Shown: positions 15,598-24,586 of the stretch, piece after piece
Numbering within the stretch: position 1 is the first letter of the stretch
Layout: every line of letters begins with the position of its first letter
Assembly (NCBI RefSeq): GCF_002078015.1
Contig: NZ_LWBP01000213.1
Span: 1-63,483, forward strand
Source of the DNA: Niastella populi
GTDB taxonomy: Bacteria > Bacteroidota > Bacteroidia > Chitinophagales > Chitinophagaceae
Direction of reading: 5' to 3'
DNA: 63,483 nucleotides
The notes under the pieces: model-generated
Databases searched by the model: none
What the model was told of the DNA's origin: nothing
What the model saw: the letters and a program-made list of their open reading frames with translations, nothing else
Program-made: the position numbers and the translations under genes

Positions 15598-18500
15598 TTA
15601 AAGTGACAGGCGAAGTCCCAGGTTAAATGTTTTCTGAACCGGGTAACCTAACCCGTTACCGGCCATCTCGGGATCCCACATTTTAAAACGGCTTAAAACA
15701 AACAGGTTGGTGCCGTTGATATAAATACGCCCATTTCTTAAATGACCCATACGCAACAATTTTTTTGAAAAGTTGTAACCTACCTCTACATTCTTACAGC
15801 GCACAAATGTTCCATCGCGCATCCACCAGGTAGAGGTTTGGTTATTGTTATTGATAAACGTTTCGCTTAACCGGGGCCACAGTGCATACAGGTTGCGGTT
15901 GTCTTCGCTCCAGTGGTCGTCCGCGATCACTTTCAACAAACCGTTCTGGGCGCCGCCATTGAGTACAAATGGCGAAATATTTTCGGCATTGATGAAGAAG
16001 GAAGAGCGGGCCGAACCCTGGAAGAAAGCGCTTACATCGAATCCTTTGTATCCAAAGCTGAACCCGGCTCCATAAATGATCTCGGGCGAGGTGGGCAACC
16101 CGATGGGAACCCGGTCGTTGTTGGTAATTTGTCCATCGCGGTTCACATCGCGGTACCTGATATCGCCGCCCATATACGTGCCATAGTTCTGGTAAGGCGC
16201 ATTGGCCACTTCTATATCATCAACGAACAACCGCTCGGCTACCAACCCCCATACCTGTGTTAACGGGTGGCCTATTCTTGAAAGATGCTGTTCGTGCGCG
16301 CCATAGGCAGGTTCTTCATATTTTGAAAACTTAGAGGTGGCATAGGTCATATTTCCCCGCAACTGCAACCACATATCGTTGCCGAAGCTCCTGTTATAGT
16401 CGAGCGAGAAATCTACGCCCTGCGCGGTGGCTTCGCCCACATTCGCTTTGATGGCCGACTGCAGGCCCATGGTTGAAGGAATATAAACGCGGTCCATCAA
16501 TATATTGGCCTGCTTCCGCTTCCAGTATTCGGTTATTACATTGAACCCGTTGAAGAGATTGAACTCGAGCCCATAGTTCTGCGTATAGGCCTTCTCCCAG
16601 GTGATGTCGTAATTTTCGTACCGGCTGATGCCGATGCCCGGGCGGTAATAGCTGGTGTTATTGCCAAACCTGGCTCCGCGGCCATCGTTGTTCAGGTTGA
16701 TCTCCGACAGGTAGTAGAACCGGTCGCTCGATGCGCCAATCTGGTCGTTGCCCACCAGGCCGTACGAAGCGCGTACGCGCAGGTTCGATACCACATCTTT
16801 CATTCCCTCAAAGAATTTTTCGTTTGAAATATTCCAGGCTATACCGGCGGAAGGGAACAAGCCATAACGGCTGTTCTCATAAAACCTCTCGGAACCGTTA
16901 TAACCGAAATTTAATTCAAACATATAACGGCTGTCGTAGCCATAAGTGAACCGGCCCGACAAACCCTGGTTACGGTAAGGCAGCGAGAGCTGCAGGGTAC
17001 CACCGGGATTGCCCTCGAGGTAGTTATTGAAGAGTGTGATGAGCATGCCGCCTACCGCATGTTTACCGCCAAAGGTGCGGGCATAATTGAGTGCCGTTTC
17101 TATGTAAGAACGCGAATTCTGCACTTTCAGGCCTTCTGCATAATTCAGGTATTCCGTTCCCTCCGAAATACGGGCAAGCGTAACTGATTTTCCGCCATCG
17201 ATCGTATTGGCCTGGTAGTAGTAAGGGTTGTATTGCCGGGTAACATCGAAATACGAGTACCGGTTGGTATAGGCCATTACGCGCCCGTTAAGCCCGGGGG
17301 TAATAAAACCCAGGTCCTGCTTCAGCTCTACCTGGGCCAGCATGCGCGATGAATTGTATTGCTTATAACCCCGAACGGCATTCGCAAACGGGTTCAGGTA
17401 CAACTGGCCCGCAGAATAATACCCGGTTACAGCATCGGCCGCCTGGCCGGGACGGGGTGCGTTACCAAACAGGGGGTGCGTTACCTGGGGAAGAAAGGTT
17501 TGCGGGTATACCGCCGGGAACAATACCGGGTTGCTCCACAACGCCTGGTTGAAGATAGACCCGCCCCCGTCAACCGGGCCGCGGTAATCATCGAACTGTC
17601 CGTATACGCGAACAATTGCCTCCGTTGTTTTGGTAAGCTGCAGGTTTACGTTCGAACGCAGGGTGTAATTCTTCAGTTTTACATTGCTGTTGAAGTTATT
17701 CAACTCGGCCACTTTCAACACGCCGTTGTCGACGTTATAGGTGCCCGACACATAGAACCGCGCGAATTTGGTGCCGCCCTGCACATCGAGGTTATACCGC
17801 TGGTTAAGGGTATAGTCTTTTATCATCATCCCTATCCAGTCGTTGCTGGGATATATGAGCGGGTTATCGCCTTTTATGGTACCGTCGATCTTCGTTTGGC
17901 TATACGGTATGGGCGCCAGCGGGTTCCGGGTGAGGGCCGCCTCATTGGCCAGCTTCATATAGGTAATATTGTCGGTGAATTTGAAGTTCTGGGTATTGCC
18001 TGAGAGCGAATTTTCAACCCTGAAATTAAACTGCGTTTTCCCTTCATTGCCGCTTTTGGTGGTCACCAGCACCACGCCGTTAGCGCCCCGGGCGCCGTAT
18101 ACCGACGTTGCCGTAGCGTCTTTCAGAATGGAAAAGGCGGCAATATCATCGGGCTGCAGCCGCGCCAGGTCGTTGGTAGTACTTTCCATACCGTCGATCA
18201 GAATGAGCGGATCGATCTTTCCGCCGGAACTGAACGAAGTAATACCCCTGATGAAGAAAGAGGCGTTATCGACCCCGGGTTCTCCCGTTCGTTGATACGA
18301 GATCATACCCGATAACCTTCCCGCCAGCATGGTGGTGAGGTTGCTCGTTGGGCCTTTCAGTTCTTTGGGGTTAATGGTGGTAATGGCGCTTACCATGCTC
18401 GATTTCTTCTGCCTTCCCCCGAAGCCGACAACGATCACATCGTCCATGGCAGAAGCCGAATGTTTAAGAATGATACGCAGTTTACTTTCTCCGCGGATGT

Positions 18501-18774
18501 CCTGTTCGTATTTGTCGTACCCGACAAAAGAAAAGATCAGCGTGCCATTGGCAGGAACGCTGATACTGAAACGCCCCGTTGCATCGGTTACAACCGATAC
18601 TTTGGGGTCACTCTTCAATGTTACGGTCACATTGGCCATGGCTTCGGATGAGTCAGACACAACAGTACCCGTGACTGTTATGTTCTGCGCCATAGCCGGC
18701 AAACAAAGGCAGGTCATAAGCAGCAGGGCCATTACAGGTAACGGCCAGCGCTGTTTGCGCTTTTTACTTTTCAT
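15598..18774 (-). CDS. SusC/RagA TonB-linked outer membrane transporter
   Basis: 1,058 residues. Signal peptide (M-A-L-L-L-M-T-C-L-C-L-P-A-M-A-Q), then a carboxypeptidase-regulatory-like domain (about 35-115: G-T-V-V-S-D-S-S-E ... F-S-F-V-G-Y), a plug domain (about 120-240: S-I-L-K-D-A-T-A-T-S-V-Y-G-A-R-G-A-N-G-V) and a 22-strand barrel ending in L-G-L-R-L-S-L. It imports oligosaccharides with the SusD protein, using TonB energy. It starts 58 bp after the GH35 stop. No anti-sigma/ECF or hybrid two-component regulator for this locus is in the window. Confidence 0.97.
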   Translation of the reverse strand: MKSKKRKQRWPLPVMALLLMTCLCLPAMAQNITVTGTVVSDSSEAMANVTVTLKSDPKVSVVTDATGRFSISVPANGTLIFSFVGYDKYEQDIRGESKLRIILKHSASAMDDVIVVGFGGRQKKSSMVSAITTINPKELKGPTSNLTTMLAGRLSGMISYQRTGEPGVDNASFFIRGITSFSSGGKIDPLILIDGMESTTNDLARLQPDDIAAFSILKDATATSVYGARGANGVVLVTTKSGNEGKTQFNFRVENSLSGNTQNFKFTDNITYMKLANEAALTRNPLAPIPYSQTKIDGTIKGDNPLIYPSNDWIGMMIKDYTLNQRYNLDVQGGTKFARFYVSGTYNVDNGVLKVAELNNFNSNVKLKNYTLRSNVNLQLTKTTEAIVRVYGQFDDYRGPVDGGGSIFNQALWSNPVLFPAVYPQTFLPQVTHPLFGNAPRPGQAADAVTGYYSAGQLYLNPFANAVRGYKQYNSSRMLAQVELKQDLGFITPGLNGRVMAYTNRYSYFDVTRQYNPYYYQANTIDGGKSVTLARISEGTEYLNYAEGLKVQNSRSYIETALNYARTFGGKHAVGGMLITLFNNYLEGNPGGTLQLSLPYRNQGLSGRFTYGYDSRYMFELNFGYNGSERFYENSRYGLFPSAGIAWNISNEKFFEGMKDVVSNLRVRASYGLVGNDQIGASSDRFYYLSEINLNNDGRGARFGNNTSYYRPGIGISRYENYDITWEKAYTQNYGLEFNLFNGFNVITEYWKRKQANILMDRVYIPSTMGLQSAIKANVGEATAQGVDFSLDYNRSFGNDMWLQLRGNMTYATSKFSKYEEPAYGAHEQHLSRIGHPLTQVWGLVAERLFVDDIEVANAPYQNYGTYMGGDIRYRDVNRDGQITNNDRVPIGLPTSPEIIYGAGFSFGYKGFDVSAFFQGSARSSFFINAENISPFVLNGGAQNGLLKVIADDHWSEDNRNLYALWPRLSETFINNNNQTSTWWMRDGTFVRCKNVEVGYNFSKKLLRMGHLRNGRIYINGTNLFVLSRFKMWDPEMAGNGLGYPVQKTFNLGLRLSL

Positions 18775-18832
18775 ATGCGTGTTTTGGTTTTATACAATCG
18801 TTAGGGTATGGACCGGCGATGCAATTTATTTA

Positions 18833-20668
18833 TCAATGCATGGTAAGGCTGTCGAGGATCGGTTTTTCCAATGCCGACAATTCCTGTTTTCCGGTTTCTA
18901 TCATTTCAAGTACTATCAGTTCATTCTTTCCTTTTACCAGCCATTCGGCAGGTATGTACAGGGTTTGCTGCGGACCTACATTCCAGTAACGGCCGAGGTT
19001 ATGGCCATTCACCCACACCACGCCTTTGCCCCAGGCACTCATATTGAGGTAAGTATCGCCGGTTTTCTCCAGCATGAAGGTTGCTTCCCTGATAACAGGA
19101 GCGTTTGCTGACTGAGCATTATGCTTTGCCGCCTTTATCACAGGGGCCTTCGTAAATGGCAAAGAATAGTTCTCCCATCGCTTCAGTTCTTTTCCGTTCA
19201 GCCAAACACCTTTGGTAATCCCTTTTTCATTTTCAAGCAGGAAGGGACCGAAGTTGATGCGGCCCAGGTTCTCAACCAGCAGATCGAGCACTACGTTTCC
19301 TTTGGGTAATGTGATCATTAAGCTGTCCTGCCCTTTACACCGGTCGAGCGTGCCCACTGTTTTCCCGTTGACCATCACCACCGCATAATCGCGCAGGTCT
19401 TTTATGACCAGCATGCCCGAAGCGGGGTTCTTCAACTTTGTACGGTACAATACATATCCATACGCCTGTTCCAGCTTTTCAAAACTTGCAGGAACATCGC
19501 TGCGCTTCGGCGCCGGAAGAACAGCAGTAAGCGGAATGCTCTTATTGAATTGGATGTGAGGAATGGCAATAGTTGGTTTTGCCGCCGCTACGTCTGGCAG
19601 CGTATTGCCTGCGGGCAGGTATTTCTTTATCACGTTCCGGAACTCAAAAAACTTATGCGTAGCATTGCCCGCTTCATCGAGCGGCGCGTCATAATCGTAA
19701 CTGCTTATCTGCGGTTCATAAGGCGTGTTGCCTTTATAGTTGGCGCCGTTCATGAAATTGCGGGTAGTGCCGCCATGGAACATGTACATGTTTATGGAGA
19801 TGCCTGCAGCCAGTACCGAATCAAGCGCTTTGGTATATTTATGGGCTGGAACGATATGGTGTTTTGTTCCCCACCAGTCGAACCAGGCGGGATACCATTC
19901 GGCTATAAAGTACGGGCCTTTTCCATTGTGATTTTCATTGATGAGTTTACGAATGGCGCTGGGTTTGTCTAACCCGTTTACCGCAGGCAGCAACCCGGGC
20001 AAATGCCCTTTTACCAGGTCAGGCGCCGGATCGCAGGTATACAGCAACCCATCAAAACCCGCTTCTACAAACAACTTTCGGTTCACCTCGAGGTATTCTT
20101 TATCGCTGCCGTAACTGCCATATTCATTTTCAACCTGTACCATCAGGATATTGCCGCCGTGGTTTATTTGCCAGGGCGCCAGCAGCCGGCCTACTTCATG
20201 AATATATTTCCGGTATGACGCAAGGTACTGCGGTTCCGTACTGCGCACTTTCAGGTCGGCGGTATTCTGCAGCCAGTAAGGATAACCGCCAAATTCCCAT
20301 TCGGCGCATACATACGGGCTGGGACGAAGAATGACCCATAATCCTTCTTCCTGCGCTATCTTTACGAATTCAACGATATCATTCTGCCCGTTGAAATCAA
20401 AAACATCTTCGTGGGGCTGATGCAGGTTCCAGAAAATATAAGTGCCTATCGTATTTAATCCCATGCTTTTCGCCATTTTCACCCTGTGGCGCCAGGCTTC
20501 GCGGGGAATGCGGGGATAGTGCATTTCACCCGAAATGATCTGGAACGGTTTGCCATCCAACAGAAAAACGCTGTCTGACAATTCAAAGCTGTGTTTCGTT
20601 TTTTGTGCGAACACAGCCATTATACACATTGAAAATAATAATACAAGTCCTACATGTTTCATAATCAT
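18833..20668 (-). CDS. GH35 beta-galactosidase, secreted
   Basis: 611 residues with a signal peptide (L-V-L-L-F-S-M-C-I-M-A-V-F-A-Q). The GH35 catalytic TIM barrel (about 30-345) shows G-E-M-H-Y-P-R-I-P, the acid/base Glu182 in Q-V-E-N-E-Y-G-S-Y-G and the nucleophile Glu257 in F-I-A-E-W-Y-P-A-W-F. C-terminal jelly-roll domains follow, with the W-V-N-G-H-N-L-G-R-Y-W signature. It removes terminal beta-galactose from plant glycans in the periplasm or at the surface. It is the first gene of the operon with SusC and SusD. Two Met codons lie at positions 1 and 3; either could be the start. Confidence 0.95.
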   Translation of the reverse strand: MIMKHVGLVLLFSMCIMAVFAQKTKHSFELSDSVFLLDGKPFQIISGEMHYPRIPREAWRHRVKMAKSMGLNTIGTYIFWNLHQPHEDVFDFNGQNDIVEFVKIAQEEGLWVILRPSPYVCAEWEFGGYPYWLQNTADLKVRSTEPQYLASYRKYIHEVGRLLAPWQINHGGNILMVQVENEYGSYGSDKEYLEVNRKLFVEAGFDGLLYTCDPAPDLVKGHLPGLLPAVNGLDKPSAIRKLINENHNGKGPYFIAEWYPAWFDWWGTKHHIVPAHKYTKALDSVLAAGISINMYMFHGGTTRNFMNGANYKGNTPYEPQISSYDYDAPLDEAGNATHKFFEFRNVIKKYLPAGNTLPDVAAAKPTIAIPHIQFNKSIPLTAVLPAPKRSDVPASFEKLEQAYGYVLYRTKLKNPASGMLVIKDLRDYAVVMVNGKTVGTLDRCKGQDSLMITLPKGNVVLDLLVENLGRINFGPFLLENEKGITKGVWLNGKELKRWENYSLPFTKAPVIKAAKHNAQSANAPVIREATFMLEKTGDTYLNMSAWGKGVVWVNGHNLGRYWNVGPQQTLYIPAEWLVKGKNELIVLEMIETGKQELSALEKPILDSLTMH

Positions 20669-21390
20669 TTCCTTTTTTGATCTCCTATGTATTTAACTGT
20701 TTTACAGTTTTGCTAATTCCATTTAGAATGATGTGATCCGGTTTATTGAAATACCAGGTTACCTACCTCACCGCAGGGCCGGCACTGTGAATGAAATGTA
20801 TAAATAGCTGGTAGAAAATAGTATGGCAACCCGGAACAGCCGGCGCGCCGTTTAAATAAATGTCTGTTTGACATAAACCGCATGACATAAAGTATTCCCG
20901 GGGAATACCGGGTTACGCATATCAGGGCAGTGCTTGCGGGAAGAGTGGGCATGGCAACCTCGTCGTTGGTTTTGGGTTTATCGTTATGGTTACACGTAGT
21001 AGCAGTAGAACTGATGGCGAATGACCATGTAAAATAGTGGGGATTATATTGCGGGAAGGGGGGTAAAATAATATAAAACGGGGGGCAAAATCATAATCTC
21101 TGCGCAACCGGGCAGTGAGGTGTATTTGTAATTAACAAGGCAGGCATTGTATGATATTTACGGATATATACACAAAACATGCTAAAACATCGTACCTTAC
21201 TCATGATTTAGTTCACCCCCACGCACATCGATATTCCCTTCTTTCCAAAATACGTGAAAAACACGCCTTGTTATTTTTCCGGATCAACGTAATATTAGCA
21301 ACTTGTTCATTACAATCCGCCCCGTCTGATATGTAGCGCATAATCTTCCTGCCTGCGGAAACGCCATTTGTAAACTCAAAACGTAATGAC
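20669..21390. other. 722-bp intergenic region between the glycan operon and the S8 protease gene
   Basis: No convincing gene: short open frames of 60-70 codons here have no domain, no clear ribosome site and odd composition. It must contain the promoters of both divergent units. Near the GH35 gene is AACTG-TAAAA-CAGTT (20698-20712, read on minus), a small hairpin within 50 bp of the start. The notable element is the repeat/palindrome cluster at 20869-20908. The half near 21100-21390 is A+T-rich and otherwise featureless. Confidence 0.6.
20869..20908. promoter_or_regulatory. Candidate operator: two direct repeats and a palindrome
   Basis: TGACATAAA occurs at 20869-20877 and 20883-20891, 14 nt apart in the same orientation. 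It is directly followed by a perfect 17-nt palindrome, GTATTCCC-G-GGGAATAC, at 20892-20908. It lies about 200 bp upstream of the GH35 start. Confidence 0.4.
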
Positions 21391-23403
21391 ATGGCCAAAA
21401 CTGTAAAAAACACCCCGGCAACGCCGGCTGCTGTACACAATGAAACAACGCTTTCTCCTGCCGCCCCTATGAGTAAAGGGTATTTACCGGTTACAAAAAG
21501 CCGTAGCGCCAGTGGTGAATCAAAGCTCACTCCGATGGACCCCAAACTGCAACAGGCTATTTTGTTGAACCGGAGCGGTATAAAAAAATCGCCAACCAGT
21601 TCAACCAGCGAGGATGAACTGGCCGTTATTGCCAGTGTTACCAGTGAAAGCGCCTGGAACGAGCTGACCGAAGTGCGCAACCCCACTTTAATAATTGCAG
21701 CAAGGGGCAGCGAGCCTGCAATAGTTACAGGCCGTATACCCATTAAACGAATTGAGTTCATTCGCAACCTGCCGTTTGTAAAAAGCCTGAAAGGCGCCCG
21801 CCGTTTAATACCGGCATTACATAATACGATCCCCGATATCGGCGCCAACAAGTATGCGCCGCTGCCAAAACAAACGGGCGGCAAAGGCGTACTGGTTGGC
21901 ATCATCGATTTCGGTTGCGATTTCGCACACCAGAATTTCATTGATAAAAGCGGTAAAACCCGCCTTGTAAAATTCTGGGACCAAACGGCCACCAACAATG
22001 GCAACGAGGTTCCTTACGGCCGCTTACACGCCGCCAACGACATCAACAAAGCGCTTAAAAGCACCAAACCATACGATGCCCTTGGCATTTCCTTATTCAC
22101 CGGGGCGCATGGCACCCATGTAATGGACATTGCTGCCGGCAATGGCCGCGGTTCAGGCGCACCCGGCGTTGCACCTGCCGCCGACCTTTTGTTCGTACAA
22201 CTGAGCACCAGTAATATTCCATGGGATGGCCCCGATGTAGTGGGTAAGAACTTTGGCGACTCGGTGAACCTGATAGAGGCCATCCGTTATATTTTTGATC
22301 AGGCCGGCAAGAAGCCCTGCGTTATCAATATCAGCCTGGGCACCAATGGCGGACCGCACGACGGTTCTACCCTCGTTGAAAAAGCCATCGATGGCATGCT
22401 GCTGGAAAAACCGAACCGTGCAGTGGTGATCGCCGCTTCCAACTCGCATGATGATGGCATTCATGCGGCAGGTAATGTACCGGCGAATGGCACGCACGAT
22501 CTTTCGTGGCTGGTTGATGGCAACGACTTTACCGAAAATGAAATGGAGATCTGGTATAAGGGAAGCGATCAACTGTCGGTTGAGCTCATAGACCCTTCAG
22601 GGCAAAGCCTCGGAACGGTTGAACCCAACGAAACCGGGCAGGTTAAAGACACCAATGGACATGTGCAGGTTGTGATCAGCAACCGGTTACACGACCCCAA
22701 CAACAAGGACAATGTAATAGGCATCTGGCTGAAGGAACGCAACACGGGTAACTGGACGGTGCGCCTTATCAACCACACGTCAAAAGCGACACCTTTTCAT
22801 GCATGGATAGAACGCGATGATTCAGGCCAGTCGGTTTTTGGCGGCGCCAGGGACAATTCGCATACGCTGGGTTCCATTTCATGCGGCCATAAATCAATTA
22901 CCGTTGGCTCGTATGACGCCACAAAGAAGGCTTTTCCCATTTCGTGGTTCAGCAGTGAAGGCCCAACGCGCGACGGCCGGAAGAAACCGGAGATCTCCGC
23001 CCCCGGCAGCAATATTCTCGCCGCCAATTCAACAACCAAAAAAGAGCGTATAATGATGTCGGGTACCAGTATGGCAGCGCCGGCAGTTACCGGCAGTATT
23101 GCCCTGTTGTTTGCCGCTGCGGCAGCCAGAAACAAATCACTGACCATTGATCAACTGCGTGATATCATTACAAAAAAAGGCCGCACCGGCCCGCCGGATA
23201 AAGTATGGGAAGCACGTTTTGGGTTCGGCCGCATCTTTGTACCGGCCATTATAGGTTTATTACCCGCCGCGGTATCTGCCGCCAGTAAAGTAAGCAAGGC
23301 GTTTGAAGCCGAACCACCGGAGCTGATCAAAAAGCGACATAAAAAACCAATGCTTAAAAAAACAAGGAAAGCAACACAAAAGAAAAGGAAAGCGGCATTA
23401 TAA
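21391..23403 (+). CDS. Leaderless S8 (subtilisin-type) serine protease with basic tail
   Basis: 670 residues with no signal peptide. Residues 76-142 look like an I9-type propeptide (D-E-L-A-V-I-A-S-V ... V-T-G-R-I-P-I-K-R-I-E-F-I-R). The protease domain has Asp173 (G-I-I-D-F-G-C-D-F), His240 (A-H-G-T-H-V-M-D-I), oxyanion Asn351 and Ser560 (S-G-T-S-M-A-A-P-A). A beta-rich insert (about 375-480, E-L-I-D-P-S-G-Q-S-L-G ... N-W-T-V-R-L-I) separates Asn351 from Ser560. The last 25 residues are a Lys/Arg-rich tail that may bind nucleic acid or another polyanion. The missing leader suggests a cytoplasmic role or non-classical export. A strong terminator and a small propeptide-like gene follow. Confidence 0.9.
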   Translation: MAKTVKNTPATPAAVHNETTLSPAAPMSKGYLPVTKSRSASGESKLTPMDPKLQQAILLNRSGIKKSPTSSTSEDELAVIASVTSESAWNELTEVRNPTLIIAARGSEPAIVTGRIPIKRIEFIRNLPFVKSLKGARRLIPALHNTIPDIGANKYAPLPKQTGGKGVLVGIIDFGCDFAHQNFIDKSGKTRLVKFWDQTATNNGNEVPYGRLHAANDINKALKSTKPYDALGISLFTGAHGTHVMDIAAGNGRGSGAPGVAPAADLLFVQLSTSNIPWDGPDVVGKNFGDSVNLIEAIRYIFDQAGKKPCVINISLGTNGGPHDGSTLVEKAIDGMLLEKPNRAVVIAASNSHDDGIHAAGNVPANGTHDLSWLVDGNDFTENEMEIWYKGSDQLSVELIDPSGQSLGTVEPNETGQVKDTNGHVQVVISNRLHDPNNKDNVIGIWLKERNTGNWTVRLINHTSKATPFHAWIERDDSGQSVFGGARDNSHTLGSISCGHKSITVGSYDATKKAFPISWFSSEGPTRDGRKKPEISAPGSNILAANSTTKKERIMMSGTSMAAPAVTGSIALLFAAAAARNKSLTIDQLRDIITKKGRTGPPDKVWEARFGFGRIFVPAIIGLLPAAVSAASKVSKAFEAEPPELIKKRHKKPMLKKTRKATQKKRKAAL

Positions 23404-23416
23404 TACAACACACATT

Positions 23417-23452
23417 AAAATCCTGTACTGGTTGAAGCAGTACAGGATTTTT
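23417..23452 (+). terminator. Strong rho-independent terminator after the S8 protease gene
   Basis: AAAATCCTGTACTG pairs perfectly with CAGTACAGGATTTT around the loop GTTGAAG, followed by more T. It ends 15 bp before the ATG of the next small gene, so that gene depends on read-through or its own promoter. Confidence 0.9.
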
Positions 23453-23466
23453 TCGTATATTACAAT

Positions 23467-23718
23467 ATGGAGAAGCGCAAACTAGGCAAGTCGAAAACAA
23501 CAGGAAAGGCCGCATCGGCAAATAAGGCGAAGGCGGAACTTTCTGTGATCGTGTATGTGCGCTCAGCCAAATACGTGCCCGACTGGATCGCTGTACGTGA
23601 AAGGATCACCGACAATATTTTTACCGCAGATATCAGTGAGGCTGAACTTGCAAAACTCGAAGCCGATGAACAGATAACATCGATATCGATCAACCAGCGG
23701 CTCAATTCACTGGAATAA
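23467..23718 (+). CDS. Stand-alone propeptide/I9-inhibitor-like small protein
   Basis: 83 residues. The first 23 are Lys/Ala-rich and disordered. The remainder has the pattern of an S8 propeptide: E-L-S-V-I-V-Y-V, a helix, N-I-F-T-A-D-I-S-E-A-E-L-A-K-L, I-T-S-I-S-I-N. It lines up with residues 76-142 of the protease next door (E-L-A-V-I-A-S-V; I-V-T-G-R-I-P-I-K-R-I-E-F-I; V-K-S-L-K-G-A-R-R-L). Known free propeptide-like proteins, such as yeast IB2 or mushroom POIA1, inhibit subtilisins. Inference: an inhibitor or folding partner of the adjacent protease. No catalytic residues and no signal peptide. Confidence 0.65.
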   Translation: MEKRKLGKSKTTGKAASANKAKAELSVIVYVRSAKYVPDWIAVRERITDNIFTADISEAELAKLEADEQITSISINQRLNSLE

Positions 23719-23731
23719 TATTTCACTTACC

Positions 23732-23788
23732 CGTTAAATTCAAAAGGGTGGGTTCTCCTGGGGGGAATTCACCCTTTATCATTTAACG
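23732..23788 (+). terminator. Long hairpin after the propeptide-like gene
   Basis: CGTTAAAT (23732) and ATTTAACG (about 23781-23788) bracket an inner stem AAAGGGTG/CACCCTTT with a G-rich loop. It lies 14 bp after the stop. There is no T-run after the outer stem, so it may work as a 3' end stabiliser as much as a terminator. Confidence 0.45.
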
Positions 23789-23899
23789 CCCGCCCCCGCC
23801 ACAAAAAAAAATAAATTATTTTGTTTAGCCTGTCCAATTGGGTTTGTCCCGGTCATTATTGATGTATAGAACACATTCAATACTGATAAAATACAAAAC

Positions 23900-24376
23900 A
23901 TGAAACAAGGCATCAACGTTTTTGAAAAAGGACAACGCGCATTAAAAGCACTGAACACCCTCGGAGCTTATTGTCAAAGGTCGCCGGTTGAACAAACGCT
24001 GTTAAACCTGGTCTACTACCGGGTATCGCAACTCAATGGCTGCGCCTTCTGCCTCGATATGCATTCGAAGGACCTGCTGGCCAACGGCGAAAAAGTACAA
24101 CGTTTGTTTGTGCTGAATGCCTGGCGGGAAGCACCGTTTTACAGTGACCGTGAGCGCGCTGCACTGGCCTGGGCCGAAGCGCTGACACAGTTGAACGGCA
24201 GGGTCGATGATGAAACATACAATGAAGCACTGCAACAGTTCACAGAAGAAGAGCTAATAGACCTCACCTTTGCCGTGATCGCTATCAATAGTTATAACCG
24301 GGTAAATATCGCATTCCCGAACCCGGCTGCGGTTGGATCTTATACGCCGGGACAGTATGAAGTTCATAATTCTTAG
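23900..24376 (+). CDS. AhpD/carboxymuconolactone decarboxylase-family protein
   Basis: 158 residues, all-helical CMD fold. The AhpD redox motif is complete: Cys48-x-x-Cys51 and His55 in N-G-C-A-F-C-L-D-M-H-S-K-D-L. Such proteins act as alkylhydroperoxide or thiol-redox enzymes. It lies upstream of a YCII/DGPF protein and an ECF sigma factor on the same strand; CMD and DGPF proteins are both known targets or partners of ECF41/ECF42-type sigma factors, so the three may form one regulatory unit despite the 210-bp gap. Confidence 0.88.
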   Translation: MKQGINVFEKGQRALKALNTLGAYCQRSPVEQTLLNLVYYRVSQLNGCAFCLDMHSKDLLANGEKVQRLFVLNAWREAPFYSDRERAALAWAEALTQLNGRVDDETYNEALQQFTEEELIDLTFAVIAINSYNRVNIAFPNPAAVGSYTPGQYEVHNS

Positions 24377-24413
24377 TTTCGAGGCGCACGATTATTATCT
24401 ATGCCGCGCGAAA

Positions 24414-24524
24414 TTCAGGTTACAGGTTGCATGGTTCGCAGCGTGTTCAATATTCGGGTTGTCAATTATTAATTTTGAACCCCGGAATTAAAGCCCTGGA
24501 ACCTGCACCCTGGAACCCGTAACT
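24414..24524. repeat. Long imperfect hairpin of 7-bp-period microrepeats
   Basis: The left arm reads CAGGTTA-CAGGTTG-CATGGTT in 7-bp steps, the right arm CCTGGAA-CCTGCAC-CCTGGAA-CCCGTAA in the same period. The inner segments around 24450-24487 (CGGGTTGTCAATT with AATTTTGAACCCCG) also pair. The whole block fills the gap between the AhpD and YCII genes. Confidence 0.7.
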
Positions 24525-24586
24525 GTTCACTATTTTCAATATGTTTCACACTATTAACAAATAATCACAAACAAAAAATAAGCTTT

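Noticed and set aside
20743-21107. Two short minus-strand open frames in the intergenic region
   Set aside because: Biased composition, no ribosome site, no domain, and they run through the repeat/palindrome cluster.
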